Part shown: positions 25,120-33,965 of the stretch, in pieces | How the letters are laid out: the number at the start of each line of letters is the position of its first letter | Numbering within the stretch: the first letter of the stretch is position 1 | Source: an uncultured Bacteroidales bacterium | GTDB taxonomy: Bacteria; Bacteroidota; Bacteroidia; Bacteroidales; Paludibacteraceae | Reading direction: 5' to 3' | Assembly (NCBI GenBank): GCA_902780495.1 | Contig: CACZFM010000014.1 | Location: 1-54,888 of the forward strand | DNA length: 54,888 bases | Notes under the pieces: model-generated | Told to the model about the DNA's origin: nothing | Databases searched by the model: none | The model's input: only the letters and a program-made list of their open reading frames with translations | Position numbers and translations under genes: made by a program

Positions 25120-27153
25120 TTAGTTGATTTGCTCCAGTACTACGGCACTGCGGGCAGGCAGATAGAGTTTCATCCAGCCTTTGTGTTCAGGCTGATATAG
25201 TCTATCGGGCAACGTGAAATGGGGTAGGGAGTCATCGGTCAAACCGAAACCTCCGAACTCCGGCGAGTCAGTATTGAGACGCACTTGGTATTTGCCTTCT
25301 TTTAGAAGTATTCCGTAGTCGGTGAAAGACTGCTCACGATGCCAGTTGAAGACAAAGACCCACCGTCCACGACGGAACGCCATCACTTGGTCGCCTTCTT
25401 TGTCCCAGACTTGTTCGATATTATCGTTGTATTCTTCATCTTCCGAGGCTTTCTCAAGCAGATGAACCATCGCTTTGTCAAAGCGGTTGAGGTCGGAGTA
25501 GAAATAATTGGGATTATCCACCAGCGACCATTGACGGCGGGCATACTGGTAACTCCAGTTGTTGCCCTGACGCGGGAAATCAATCCATTCCGGATGTCCG
25601 AACTCGTTACCCATGAAGTTGAGATAGCCGCCTTGAGCCGTTGCTGCTGTGATGAGACGTATCATCTTATGCAAGGCAATGCCGCGGTCAACCATATAGG
25701 TGGAGTGTCCGTGCTCGAAGTGCCAGTACATATCGCTGTCCACCAGGCGGAAGATGATGGTCTTGTCGCCCACCAGTGCCTGGTCGTGACTTTCCGCGTA
25801 GGAGATGGTTTTCTCACCGGCGCGGCGGTTGGTCATCTCATAGAAGATATGTCCACCTTTCCAGTCCTCGTCTTTTACTTCTTTGATATACTTAATCCAG
25901 AAATCGGGAATACCCATTGCCAGGCGATAGTTGAATCCCATACCACCTTTCTTGATGGGTGCTGCCAGCCCCGGCATACCCGACATATCCTCCGCGATGG
26001 TGATAGCATGGCGGTTGGACTGATGAATCATCTTATTGGCAAGGGTCAGATAGCAGATAGCATCGCCATCTTCGTTGCCGTTGTAGTAGGATGAGTAATC
26101 ACTGAAGTTCTCACCCAATCCATGACTAAGATACATCATAGATGTAACGCCATCGAAACGGAAGCCGTCGATGCCATATACATCCATCCAGAACTTGCAG
26201 TTGGAAAGCAGGAAATGGATTACTTCGGGTTTTCCGTAGTCGAAGCAAAGGCTGTCCCATGCCGGATGTTCGCGCCGTGCACCGGCGTGGAAATACTGAT
26301 AGGGCGTTCCGTCGAACAGACTGAGTCCCTCGCGCTCGTTCTTCACGCAATGGGAATGCACCAAGTCCATTATCACTGCAATACCGCGTACATGCGCATC
26401 GTTGATGAGGGCTTGCAGTTCATCGGGCGTTCCGAAACGGGAAGAGGCGGCAAAGAAATTGCTGACATGATAGCCGAAGGAACCATAATACGGGTGTTCC
26501 TGAATGGCCATAATCTGTATGCAGTTATAGCCCAAATCGGCAATACGGGGCAACACCTGCTTACGGAACTCATCGTAGGTGCCGACACGCTGCTCCTCGG
26601 TAGCCATACCGATATGGCATTCGTAGATAAACAGCTCCTTTGCCATCTCATTGGCTTTCAACCGTTTGGCATTACGTTTTGTGCAGGCACAAGTGACGGG
26701 GGTGGACTTGTCTTTTTTGTCCAGCAGCACCACTTGGGCGGAGAAAAGCATCGTTTCGGGGTCTTGCACTACGCGGAAAGCATAACTCGGTATGCGTTCA
26801 CCCCAACCGCCTTGCCATTCGACCAGCAGTTTGTAGAACTGTCCCAGTTGTATTTTTTCTTTCGGCCATGAACCTTCCCACACACCGTTATCCAGCGGAC
26901 GGAGGCGCCATTCTTCACTCTTTTCCCAATTGTTCATGTCGCCTTTCAGGTAGATGGCGGTAGCATTGGGTGCCCATTCGCGGAAATACCAGGTGTCGCC
27001 ATCACAGTGGAGACCGAAATAGAGGTAACCGTTGGCCCATTCCTGGAGGTTTTTACCCTGTGCCAATTCTTCTTCACGGCGCGCCACGTAATCCATTCTG
27101 CCTTTGATGGCAGCACGATAGGGCTTCAGATACGGATCTTTCGCGTAAAACAT
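25120..27153 (-). CDS. glgB: 1,4-alpha-glucan branching enzyme, eukaryote-like (GH13_8)
   Basis: 677 residues. An N-terminal CBM48-like domain (YFREWAPNATAIYLKGDMNNW, ~55-75) precedes the GH13 barrel with DLVHSH, the nucleophile in GFRFDGVTSM, acid/base Glu in TIAEDMSG and AESHDQALVGDKT, then a C-terminal beta domain. The motif layout and length are those of the eukaryotic GBE1-type branch common in Bacteroidetes rather than of E. coli GlgB. It forms alpha-1,6 branches in glycogen. glgA and glgC are not in the window. Three bases after the YhcH-family gene. Confidence 0.95.
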   Translation of the reverse strand: MFYAKDPYLKPYRAAIKGRMDYVARREEELAQGKNLQEWANGYLYFGLHCDGDTWYFREWAPNATAIYLKGDMNNWEKSEEWRLRPLDNGVWEGSWPKEKIQLGQFYKLLVEWQGGWGERIPSYAFRVVQDPETMLFSAQVVLLDKKDKSTPVTCACTKRNAKRLKANEMAKELFIYECHIGMATEEQRVGTYDEFRKQVLPRIADLGYNCIQIMAIQEHPYYGSFGYHVSNFFAASSRFGTPDELQALINDAHVRGIAVIMDLVHSHCVKNEREGLSLFDGTPYQYFHAGARREHPAWDSLCFDYGKPEVIHFLLSNCKFWMDVYGIDGFRFDGVTSMMYLSHGLGENFSDYSSYYNGNEDGDAICYLTLANKMIHQSNRHAITIAEDMSGMPGLAAPIKKGGMGFNYRLAMGIPDFWIKYIKEVKDEDWKGGHIFYEMTNRRAGEKTISYAESHDQALVGDKTIIFRLVDSDMYWHFEHGHSTYMVDRGIALHKMIRLITAATAQGGYLNFMGNEFGHPEWIDFPRQGNNWSYQYARRQWSLVDNPNYFYSDLNRFDKAMVHLLEKASEDEEYNDNIEQVWDKEGDQVMAFRRGRWVFVFNWHREQSFTDYGILLKEGKYQVRLNTDSPEFGGFGLTDDSLPHFTLPDRLYQPEHKGWMKLYLPARSAVVLEQIN

Positions 27154-27156
27154 GAC

Positions 27157-27612
27157 TTAGGGCTGAACTTTCGATTTGACAATCAGTTTTCTATGTGTTG
27201 AAACGCCGATGATACCGGGCTGATGGGCATCACTGGGGAAGAAGACCACGAAATAGCCTTGCGGCACTTCGAAAGTGCATAGTGCGCGGTCGCCATACAG
27301 TTCCATATCTTTCCCTTCGTCATATTCGCGGGTGATATCCAGGCAGTCTTCCTGGGGTTTCCACCCCATCTTTTCAGGGCCAGTCAAGGGCACTTGAATG
27401 TCAATGTAATCCCGATGCGCTTCCAGTGGGATGTCCTGCTCTTTGCGTTGTTTGATTTCGTTGATGTTGATGAACAGGTCATCGCCGTTCAGTTTGATGC
27501 GGCAGTTAGGGAATTCCTCCAAGTCGTTGTCGGAATAAAAGCGGATAAATTGTTCCAAACCGGGGACGCTGTCATAGTACAGGTCCGCATTTTCTATTTT
27601 GTCAAGTATCAT
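27157..27612 (-). CDS. YhcH/YjgK/YiaL family protein (possible sugar anomerase)
   Basis: 151 residues. Family marks: AHRDYIDIQVPLTGPEKMGW, the metal-site His (HRDYID) and Glu, FVVFFPSDAHQPGI and RKLIVKSK. The beta-sandwich family includes YhcH, linked to sialic-acid use, and related proteins suggested to act on sugar anomers; exact substrate unknown. It opens the operon that continues with glgB and nagB, consistent with sugar handling. Confidence 0.88.
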   Translation of the reverse strand: MILDKIENADLYYDSVPGLEQFIRFYSDNDLEEFPNCRIKLNGDDLFININEIKQRKEQDIPLEAHRDYIDIQVPLTGPEKMGWKPQEDCLDITREYDEGKDMELYGDRALCTFEVPQGYFVVFFPSDAHQPGIIGVSTHRKLIVKSKVQP

Positions 27613-27643
27613 AGATATACTCTGTATTTAGTAAAATCGGCGG

Positions 27644-27674
27644 CAAAGGTACTGCTTTTTTTTGAATTGTGCAA
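27644..27674 (-). promoter_or_regulatory. Promoter of the yhcH-glgB-nagB-ddpX operon
   Basis: Minus-strand TTG (27672-27674), 20-base A-rich spacer ending GCAG, TACCTTTG (27644-27651). Predicted start about 25 bases before the ATG at 27612. Confidence 0.8.
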
Positions 27675-27747
27675 ATATTTTGTACATAAATCTACATTTT
27701 TTATATGGATGTATTAGGTGGAAGTTTGCTTGACGTTGGCTGAATAT

Positions 27748-27802
27748 CCTAATAATAACCTAATAATAACCCAATAATCACCCAATAAAGTCCTATTATT
27801 CA
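27748..27802 (+). repeat. Five-unit 11-bp array
   Basis: CCTAATAATAA twice, then CCCAATAATCA, CCCAATAAAGT and CCTATTATTCA. Located upstream of the yhcH promoter and downstream of lolA, in a 318-base gene-free gap (27613-27930) that is otherwise only promoter and the next array. Confidence 0.8.
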
Positions 27803-27827
27803 TTCGAGAATAAGAGAGAGAGGGAAA

Positions 27828-27893
27828 GGGAATAGAAAGGGTGAAAAAGGGGTATGGAATGGGTATACAATGGATATAGAAGGGAGATGGATT
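27828..27893 (+). repeat. Six-unit degenerate 11-bp array, GG-phased
   Basis: Every unit begins with GG: GGGAATAGAAA, GGGTGAAAAAG, GGGTATGGAAT, GGGTATACAAT, GGATATAGAAG and GGAGATGGATT. Sequence has drifted more than in the other arrays but the 11-base phase is kept. It ends 37 bases from the lolA stop. Confidence 0.7.
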
Positions 27894-27930
27894 GTAAATT
27901 GCAGATTAGGTGAGATATGGGTGGAGGTGA

Positions 27931-28485
27931 CTAACGCAAGTCGTTCAGATAAGCATCGGGATGAGAGAGGGAAAAACGAGACAAAGGAACGTCTTTCTCC
28001 AATCGCACCGGATTGGTGAAACGAAGCAAGGTGGTCTGTTTTTGTTCGCGCATCTCCAACGATACAGGCATCAAATCCTCCGTGCGCACACAGAGAGAAG
28101 CCGAACGGAACGGCACTTTCTCTCCGTCTTTCGGTGTGAACGTTATCAACGTTTCTTTTCCATCTTTCTGTTTTCGCTCCGCTGTATTGCACAGGGGCAA
28201 TATCTGCTGCACCATCCGAAACGGATTCACTTCATTCAGTTCGTTCGTTTCCGGCACGGAAAGCGTCAGTTCGTCCGTTTCAGCTTGATAAAGATAGAGC
28301 GTTTTGCCATCATACGCCGCTTCCATCGAAAGCATTTCCAAGCGGAAACGTTCCCCTTGCATCAATAGTGAACCCGAATATGTGACAGGTTGGCTCTGCG
28401 CCATCGAAAGAGTCATGGTGAAATCGGATTGCAGCGTATGCGACTGCACCATTGCCAGAAAGAGTGAAAGAGCGGATAACAACAT
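27931..28485 (-). CDS. lolA: LolA-like outer-membrane lipoprotein carrier
   Basis: 184 residues. Short signal peptide (MLLSALSLFLAMVQS), then a LolA-type half-barrel pattern: LQSDFTMTLSMAQSQPVTYSG, GSLLMQGERFRLEM and AAYDGKTLYLYQAETDELTLS. It would shuttle lipoproteins across the periplasm after release by LolCDE; a lolD is also in this window. Divergent C-terminus. 19 bases after ftsK, as often seen in Bacteroidetes. Confidence 0.85.
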   Translation of the reverse strand: MLLSALSLFLAMVQSHTLQSDFTMTLSMAQSQPVTYSGSLLMQGERFRLEMLSMEAAYDGKTLYLYQAETDELTLSVPETNELNEVNPFRMVQQILPLCNTAERKQKDGKETLITFTPKDGEKVPFRSASLCVRTEDLMPVSLEMREQKQTTLLRFTNPVRLEKDVPLSRFSLSHPDAYLNDLR

Positions 28486-28504
28486 AAGCGGAAAGATTTA
28501 ATCA

Positions 28505-31003
28505 TCAAACACCTAATGAACGCAGTAGTTCCTCCAACGCGCCAAGGTCTTGGATAAGCACATCGCGGCCTTTCGGTCCTTTGTTTGGTCCGACAACTCC
28601 AGCGGCCTCTAACTGGTCGGAGAGTTTGCCTGCGCGGTTGTAACCTATTTCAAACGCGCGTTGCAGACGCGAGGTAGAACCCTCTTGTTTGGTGACGACA
28701 TAACGCGCCACATCGGCAAACATGGGATCAAGGCGTTTCATATCCACCTGACCGGGTTGCAGTCCGCCATCGCTGTCACCACCGCCATCCGGCACGTATT
28801 CCGGCAACGGATAGGGCTGCGAGTAGCACTGTTGATGTGAGATATAATCCACGATGGCATCCACCTCCGGTGTATCCACAAAGGCACACTGTACGCGGGT
28901 AATGCTGGCATTACCGGCATAGAGCGAGTCTCCTCGGCCGATAAGTTGCTCCGCCCCTTTGGCATCAAGCACGGTGCGCGAATCGATGACTGACTGTGTG
29001 CGCAAAGCGATACGGGTCGGGATATTCGCTTTTATGACGCCCGTAACGATGTTGACAGACGGACGTTGGGTGGCAAGAATCATGTGCATACCAACGGCAC
29101 GTGCTTTCTGTGTGAGTCGGGCGATAGGCGTCTCCACCTGTTTGCCTGCCTGCATGATAAAGTCACCGTACTCATCTATAATAATAACGATATACGGCAA
29201 ATACTGATGGTGCAGACTATCAGCAATCAGCGTATTGGGGTTCAGATGGCGATGGATAAACTTGTCGTTATAATCTTCCAACGTACGCACGCCTGCATCC
29301 ATCAGCAGTTTGTAGCGATTTTCCATCTCAATGACCAGCGAATTGAGGGTGTTGATAACGCGGTCGCACTCAGTGATAACAATCTGCTCCGGATCCGTAT
29401 CGGGCATGGCAGCCAGATAGTGCTTGAGCAAAGGCTTATAGGGTGCGAACTCTACCATCTTAGGGTCAACCATCACCAGTTTGAGTTCGGACGGATGTTT
29501 CTTATAGAGCAGCGATGTGATAATGGCGTTGATGGCCACCGACTTACCAGTACCCGTTGCACCAGCGACAAGGAGATGCGGCGTTTTGGCAAGGTCGAAC
29601 ATAAAGACTTCGTTGGTGATGGTTCGTCCGTAAGCGACGGGCAGACGCATCTTCTGTTCTTCCTGGAAACGCTTGGAGGCAATCACGGAATGCATGGAGA
29701 TAATCTGCGGTTTCTCGTTTGGCACCTCAATACCGATGGTTCCTTTACCCGGCATCGGTGCGATGATACGGATACCCGTGGCGGAAAGCGACATCATGAT
29801 ATCGTTCTCCAACGCCTGAATCTTCGCCACGCGGATACCCGCTTTGGGGATAATCTCATAGAGGGTAACGGTCGGACCCACCGTGGCCTTGATGGAATCA
29901 ATCTCTATACCATAATTACGGAGCGTAGTCACAATGCGGTTGGCATTTGCCTGCTGCTCTTCCTGATTGATGACCGGTGCCGTTTCATTGTCATAGGTTT
30001 TGAGCAGGTCAAGCGGAGGCAAGGTGTAGGTAGATAGTTCCTTATGCGGGTCGTAATCTTCCTGTTGTTCTACGATTTCAACATCCTTCGTGGGATTGAT
30101 ATCCAACGGAGTGTCTTCATTCGGTTCCTCTTTTTTCTCTTCTTCGGGCTCTTCCGGCGTATCTTCGACCACCAGATTTGCTATATCTACCGTAATATCT
30201 TCGGTGGCCGGCTTTTCGGCAGGCGTTTCCGATGAACCCGGGTCAAGCACTAATTCAATAACCTGCTCATCATCTTTCGGAGCAGAAGGATCCTCTGTGT
30301 TTTCGGTATCAACGGGCATATCCTCGCCTTCCGGATCGGAACGCTTCACCATCTTTTCCCATAAACGAACCACAGCCGGTACAAACCATGGGGCTGTCAG
30401 TACGAGAAAGATAATAAGCGTAACAGTCAAAACAAGAATAGTGCCCAGCGGGTGAATATAATCGGTCAACGCGCCGGCAGACCACTCACCGAATGCACCA
30501 CCGAGACGGAAAAAGATATTCAGCCCTGCCATCAACTGAATGAAACCCAAGCAGAACGCGCCCCAGAAGAGCCAGAACACGCTCAAGAAAAAGAAACGCA
30601 AACCCGCCTTGGGCATCACTCCGAAACAGCGCAGGCCATAGCAGCAGGCAAGGACGATAAAAATGATACTGAAAATACCAAATGTCCCGTCAATCAGCCA
30701 ACAAGCATATACTGCCCCCGGTTTGCCCAGCCAGTGAGTGTAGCGCAACGACGCTCCGTCCGCCATTCCATCCAATTGGAGCAAGGAAGCATCTGCCCGC
30801 CCCGTAAAGAAAAAAGCAACAACGGAAATGAGCGTGACAAGCGCAAAAAACTCCAGCAAAACGCCGCACACAATAGGTGTGCGCGAGTCGGCAAAGAAAC
30901 TGCGAATACGGTCCATGAAAGGAATCTTCTCCACTTTCAGATTTATTGGAGCATAACCTTTGTCAGAGGTTGCGGAAACAGATGAATTGGATTTACGAGG
31001 CAT
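28505..31003 (-). CDS. ftsK: DNA translocase FtsK/SpoIIIE
   Basis: 832 residues. N-terminal membrane part with about four helices (residues ~43-67, 98-122, 135-160, 187-212), an acidic Glu/Pro-rich linker (~222-320), the alpha-beta motor with Walker A GATGTGKS (481-488) and Walker B IVIIIDEYGDF, and a C-terminal winged-helix gamma domain (LQRAFEIGYNRAGKLSDQLE) that reads polar sequence motifs. It clears chromosomes from the septum and activates XerCD at dif. Own promoter at 31071; cotranscribed with lolA. Confidence 0.96.
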   Translation of the reverse strand: MPRKSNSSVSATSDKGYAPINLKVEKIPFMDRIRSFFADSRTPIVCGVLLEFFALVTLISVVAFFFTGRADASLLQLDGMADGASLRYTHWLGKPGAVYACWLIDGTFGIFSIIFIVLACCYGLRCFGVMPKAGLRFFFLSVFWLFWGAFCLGFIQLMAGLNIFFRLGGAFGEWSAGALTDYIHPLGTILVLTVTLIIFLVLTAPWFVPAVVRLWEKMVKRSDPEGEDMPVDTENTEDPSAPKDDEQVIELVLDPGSSETPAEKPATEDITVDIANLVVEDTPEEPEEEKKEEPNEDTPLDINPTKDVEIVEQQEDYDPHKELSTYTLPPLDLLKTYDNETAPVINQEEQQANANRIVTTLRNYGIEIDSIKATVGPTVTLYEIIPKAGIRVAKIQALENDIMMSLSATGIRIIAPMPGKGTIGIEVPNEKPQIISMHSVIASKRFQEEQKMRLPVAYGRTITNEVFMFDLAKTPHLLVAGATGTGKSVAINAIITSLLYKKHPSELKLVMVDPKMVEFAPYKPLLKHYLAAMPDTDPEQIVITECDRVINTLNSLVIEMENRYKLLMDAGVRTLEDYNDKFIHRHLNPNTLIADSLHHQYLPYIVIIIDEYGDFIMQAGKQVETPIARLTQKARAVGMHMILATQRPSVNIVTGVIKANIPTRIALRTQSVIDSRTVLDAKGAEQLIGRGDSLYAGNASITRVQCAFVDTPEVDAIVDYISHQQCYSQPYPLPEYVPDGGGDSDGGLQPGQVDMKRLDPMFADVARYVVTKQEGSTSRLQRAFEIGYNRAGKLSDQLEAAGVVGPNKGPKGRDVLIQDLGALEELLRSLGV

Positions 31004-31070
31004 CTTGTTCTAAGGATATTCTTTTTAGGTTTCGGTAATTTAATATTTATGGTGATACAAAATCAGCCTG

Positions 31071-31100
31071 CAAAGTTACAAAATCTTTTTGATAAAACAA
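31071..31100 (-). promoter_or_regulatory. Promoter of ftsK-lolA
   Basis: Minus-strand TTG (31098-31100), 19-base spacer, TAACTTTG (31071-31078). Leader of about 60 bases to the ATG at 31003. Confidence 0.7.
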
Positions 31101-31169
31101 AATTAAAGAACCTGAAAATTGAAATTTTCGGGTAAATACACAAATTTTCATAGAAAAAGGAGGAAAAAT

Positions 31170-31200
31170 TTGTATATATGAAAAATATTTTGTAATTTTG
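31170..31200 (+). promoter_or_regulatory. Promoter of the rseC-rnf operon
   Basis: TTG at 31170-31172, 20-base spacer, TAATTTTG at 31193-31200. Predicted start near 31207, only ~14 bases before the GTG at 31221, which supports that start codon. It is the only recognisable promoter of this type on the plus strand until 54733. Confidence 0.75.
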
Positions 31201-31220
31201 CCCGCTATTTTGGTATTGTA

Positions 31221-31634
31221 GTGTCCGAATATATAGAACATAGCGGAAAAGTGCTTGTGCGCGAAGGTAGCCAAGTGCGTGTTCAAATCACTCAAACCAG
31301 TGCTTGTGCTGCCTGCCATGCCAAAGGGATGTGTACGGCGGCCGAAAGCAGGGAAAAAGTGATTGATGCCACAACAACAGACCTGACGCTGCAAACCGGT
31401 GATGCGGTGCGCGTGCTGGTGCAAGAGCATATGGGGTGGAAAGCTGTACTGCTGGCGTACTTTTTGCCGTTTGTGTTGCTGATAATCGCAGTTGTAATCG
31501 GCGGGCTATATACCAAGAATGAGGCATGGATAGGGTTAATCGGTATAGGCACCGTAATGCTCTATTACGCCGGCCTGTACGCTTTCCGCAAAAGAGTGAC
31601 CAAACAATTTGCGTTCACGGCCATAAAAGAGTAA
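31221..31634 (+). CDS. rseC: RseC/MucC-family protein, Rnf-associated
   Basis: 137 residues with a GTG start fixed by the promoter position. N-terminal soluble part has the family's Cys cluster (CAACHAKGMCTAAE, ~31-45), followed by two transmembrane helices (~74-96 and ~101-121). In gammaproteobacteria RseC modulates the envelope stress response and is tied to SoxR reduction by the Rsx/Rnf complex; in Bacteroidetes it regularly heads rnf operons. 77 bases before rnfB, the gap being an 11-bp array. Confidence 0.88.
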   Translation: MSEYIEHSGKVLVREGSQVRVQITQTSACAACHAKGMCTAAESREKVIDATTTDLTLQTGDAVRVLVQEHMGWKAVLLAYFLPFVLLIIAVVIGGLYTKNEAWIGLIGIGTVMLYYAGLYAFRKRVTKQFAFTAIKE

Positions 31635-31642
31635 CACGAGAG

Positions 31643-31675
31643 GATGACGGGACGGATACGGGACGATAACGAGAC
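31643..31675 (+). repeat. Three-unit 11-bp array inside the rnf operon
   Basis: GATGACGGGAC, GGATACGGGAC and GATAACGAGAC, fading into GATAAAAAATT. It starts 8 bases after the rseC stop and is transcribed with the operon. Confidence 0.7.
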
Positions 31676-31711
31676 GATAAAAAATTAACAAAATAAAAAA
31701 CATAAGAGTTT

Positions 31712-32593
31712 ATGAACCTGATTTTGATTTCTTTGCTTGTTCTGGGCATCACGGGTTTAGTGGCAGCTATTCTGCTCTACCTGATTGCGCAGAAATTCAA
31801 AGTGGAAGAAGACCCGCGAATCGACCAAGTGCAGGACGTACTCCCCGGAGCCAACTGCGGTGGTTGCGGATTTGCCGGGTGCAGAGCGCTGGCAGAGGCC
31901 TGCGTGAAAGCGGACACATTGGATGACCTTTTGTGCCCTGTAGGAGGTGCCCCAACAATGGAAAAAGTGGGTGCTATTCTTGGTTTGGCGGCAGTAGCCA
32001 GCGACCCGAAAGTGGCGGTTGTGCGCTGCAACGGCACATGTGAAGCCCGTCCGAGAACCAGCGAGTACAACGGAGCAAGAAGTTGCCAAATTATGAACAG
32101 TCTTTATGTGGGCGAAACCGCTTGCCCGTTCGGCTGTCTGGGATGCGGCGATTGCGTGGCTGCCTGCCAATTCGGTGCGTTGAGCATGGACGAAAAGACA
32201 GGACTTCCCGTAGTGGACGAGGAGAAATGCACCAGTTGCGGCAAATGCGTAAAGGCCTGCCCGAGAAACATCATCGAACTCAGAAAGAAAGGTCCGAAAG
32301 GCCGTCGTATGGTGGTGGAATGTGTCAACAAAGACAAAGGAGCTATCGCCCGCAAAGCCTGCCTGAACGCTTGTATCGGATGCGGCAAATGCCAGAAAGA
32401 ATGTGCATTTGAGGCCATTACAATCGAAAACAATGTGGCTTACATCGATTTCGAAAAATGCCGTCTTTGCCGTAAGTGCGAAACCGCTTGCCCGACCGGC
32501 GCTATCCATGCCGTGAACTTCCCGCCGAGGAAACCGGCCGAACCGAAAGCCACAACAGAAGAACAACCTAAAAAAGAGGAGGCACAAGCATGA
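31712..32593 (+). CDS. rnfB: Rnf complex ferredoxin subunit B
   Basis: 293 residues. N-terminal transmembrane anchor (residues 3-26), a [4Fe-4S] domain with CGGCGFAGC (~48-56), then four CxxCxxCxxxC ferredoxin motifs: CLGCGDCVAAC, CTSCGKCVKAC, CIGCGKCQKEC and CRLCRKCETAC, more than in the E. coli RsxB. Pro/Lys/Glu-rich tail. It takes electrons from ferredoxin into the Na+/H+-pumping Rnf complex. Overlaps rnfC by 4 bases. Confidence 0.96.
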   Translation: MNLILISLLVLGITGLVAAILLYLIAQKFKVEEDPRIDQVQDVLPGANCGGCGFAGCRALAEACVKADTLDDLLCPVGGAPTMEKVGAILGLAAVASDPKVAVVRCNGTCEARPRTSEYNGARSCQIMNSLYVGETACPFGCLGCGDCVAACQFGALSMDEKTGLPVVDEEKCTSCGKCVKACPRNIIELRKKGPKGRRMVVECVNKDKGAIARKACLNACIGCGKCQKECAFEAITIENNVAYIDFEKCRLCRKCETACPTGAIHAVNFPPRKPAEPKATTEEQPKKEEAQA

Positions 32594-33936
32594 ATACATT
32601 CCATATAGGCGGTGTACACCCCAATGATAACAAGCGCTATTCGGCTCACCAGCCAATCATCGAATGTCCGTTGCCGCAGAAAGCTATTGTTCCGCTGGCA
32701 CAGCACATCGGTGCGCCCGCACAACCCGTAGTAGAAAAGGGGCAGAAAGTGAAAGTGGGCGACCTGCTCGCTAAAGCCGGAGGTTTTGTGAGTGCCAACG
32801 TGCATTCTCCTGTAAGCGGTACCGTAACCAAGATTGACACCACCACCGATGCATGGGGTATGAAAATGCCGGCGGTGTTTATTGACGTGGAAGGTGACGA
32901 ATGGGCAGAAGGTATTGACCGCACACCGGAAATCATCCGCAGTTGTGAGATAGACCCGAAAGAGATTATCGACCGTATCGCTGCAGCGGGCGTTGTGGGA
33001 TTGGGCGGTGCATGTTTCCCCACACAAGTGAAACTGCTGCCTCCTCCCGGCAAAAAAGCTGAAGTGCTGATTGTGAACGGAGTAGAGTGTGAACCCTATC
33101 TGACCTGTGACCATCAGTTGATGCTGGAACATGGCGAGGAAATCATGATTGGTATCCAGTTGCTGATGCGCGCTTTGGGTATTCAAAGAGCCATTATCGG
33201 CATTGAGAAAAACAAGCCGGATGCCATCGCTCACATGCAAGAACTGGCAAGCCGAACACTGGGTGTAGAAGTGAAAGCTCTGAAAATGAAATACCCGCAA
33301 GGCGGAGAAAAACAACTGATAGATGCCTGCATCGGTCGTCAAGTGCCCAGTGGCGCACTGCCTATCGAAGTAGGTGCGGTTGTGGACAATGTGGCGACCA
33401 TCTATGCCGTGTATGAAGCGGTTCAAAAACACAAACCGCTTGTTTCGCGCGTGATGACCATAACCGGCAAAAGTGTGCAAAAGCCCGGAAACTACATGGT
33501 GCGTTTCGGAACTCCGTTAAGCGAGGTTGTTGAATTGGCCGGCGGTGTACCGGAAGATACCGGAAAAATCATCGGTGGCGGACCGATGATGGGTCGCGCA
33601 ATGAACAACATCGATATGCCTGCCCACAAACGCACAAGCGGTCTGCTATTCCTGCCGGAAGCCGAAAGTCGCCGTATCGAACCTGAAAACTGCATCCGTT
33701 GTGGCAAGTGCGTAAGTGCGTGCCCGATGGGACTGGAACCTTATTTGCTCTCCAAACAAGCCGAACTGCAGATGTGGGAAGATATGGAAAAACATGATGT
33801 GATGGATTGCATCGACTGTGGTTGCTGTCTCTTCACCTGCCCAAGCCATCGCCCGCTGTTGGATTATATCCGTATGGGAAAAGGCAAAGTAGGTGGCATC
33901 ATCCGTGCACGCCAAGCCGCAGCACAAAAGAAATAA
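32590..33936 (+). CDS. rnfC: Rnf complex subunit C
   Basis: 448 residues. Nqo1-like NADH/FMN region (GVVGLGGACFPTQVKL, LIVNGVECEPYL), a SLBB-type middle (KSVQKPGNYMVRFGTPLSEV) and two C-terminal [4Fe-4S] motifs, CIRCGKCVSACP and CIDCGCCLFTCP. It is the peripheral subunit exchanging electrons with NAD(H). Length near that of the core RnfC, without the long repeat-rich tail of E. coli RsxC. Confidence 0.97.
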   Translation: MNTFHIGGVHPNDNKRYSAHQPIIECPLPQKAIVPLAQHIGAPAQPVVEKGQKVKVGDLLAKAGGFVSANVHSPVSGTVTKIDTTTDAWGMKMPAVFIDVEGDEWAEGIDRTPEIIRSCEIDPKEIIDRIAAAGVVGLGGACFPTQVKLLPPPGKKAEVLIVNGVECEPYLTCDHQLMLEHGEEIMIGIQLLMRALGIQRAIIGIEKNKPDAIAHMQELASRTLGVEVKALKMKYPQGGEKQLIDACIGRQVPSGALPIEVGAVVDNVATIYAVYEAVQKHKPLVSRVMTITGKSVQKPGNYMVRFGTPLSEVVELAGGVPEDTGKIIGGGPMMGRAMNNIDMPAHKRTSGLLFLPEAESRRIEPENCIRCGKCVSACPMGLEPYLLSKQAELQMWEDMEKHDVMDCIDCGCCLFTCPSHRPLLDYIRMGKGKVGGIIRARQAAAQKK

Positions 33937-33965
33937 ATATAATTAGGAATAAAGAAATAAACGAT

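Noticed and set aside
25339..26871. Two ~250-codon frames antisense to glgB
   Set aside because: Mirror frames of a well-conserved enzyme; no independent evidence.
29066..30037. 323-codon frame antisense to ftsK
   Set aside because: Shadow of the strongly conserved FtsK motor; no start context or known domain.
32440..33480. 346-codon frame antisense to rnfC
   Set aside because: Shadow; rnfC carries all expected Fe-S and flavin motifs.
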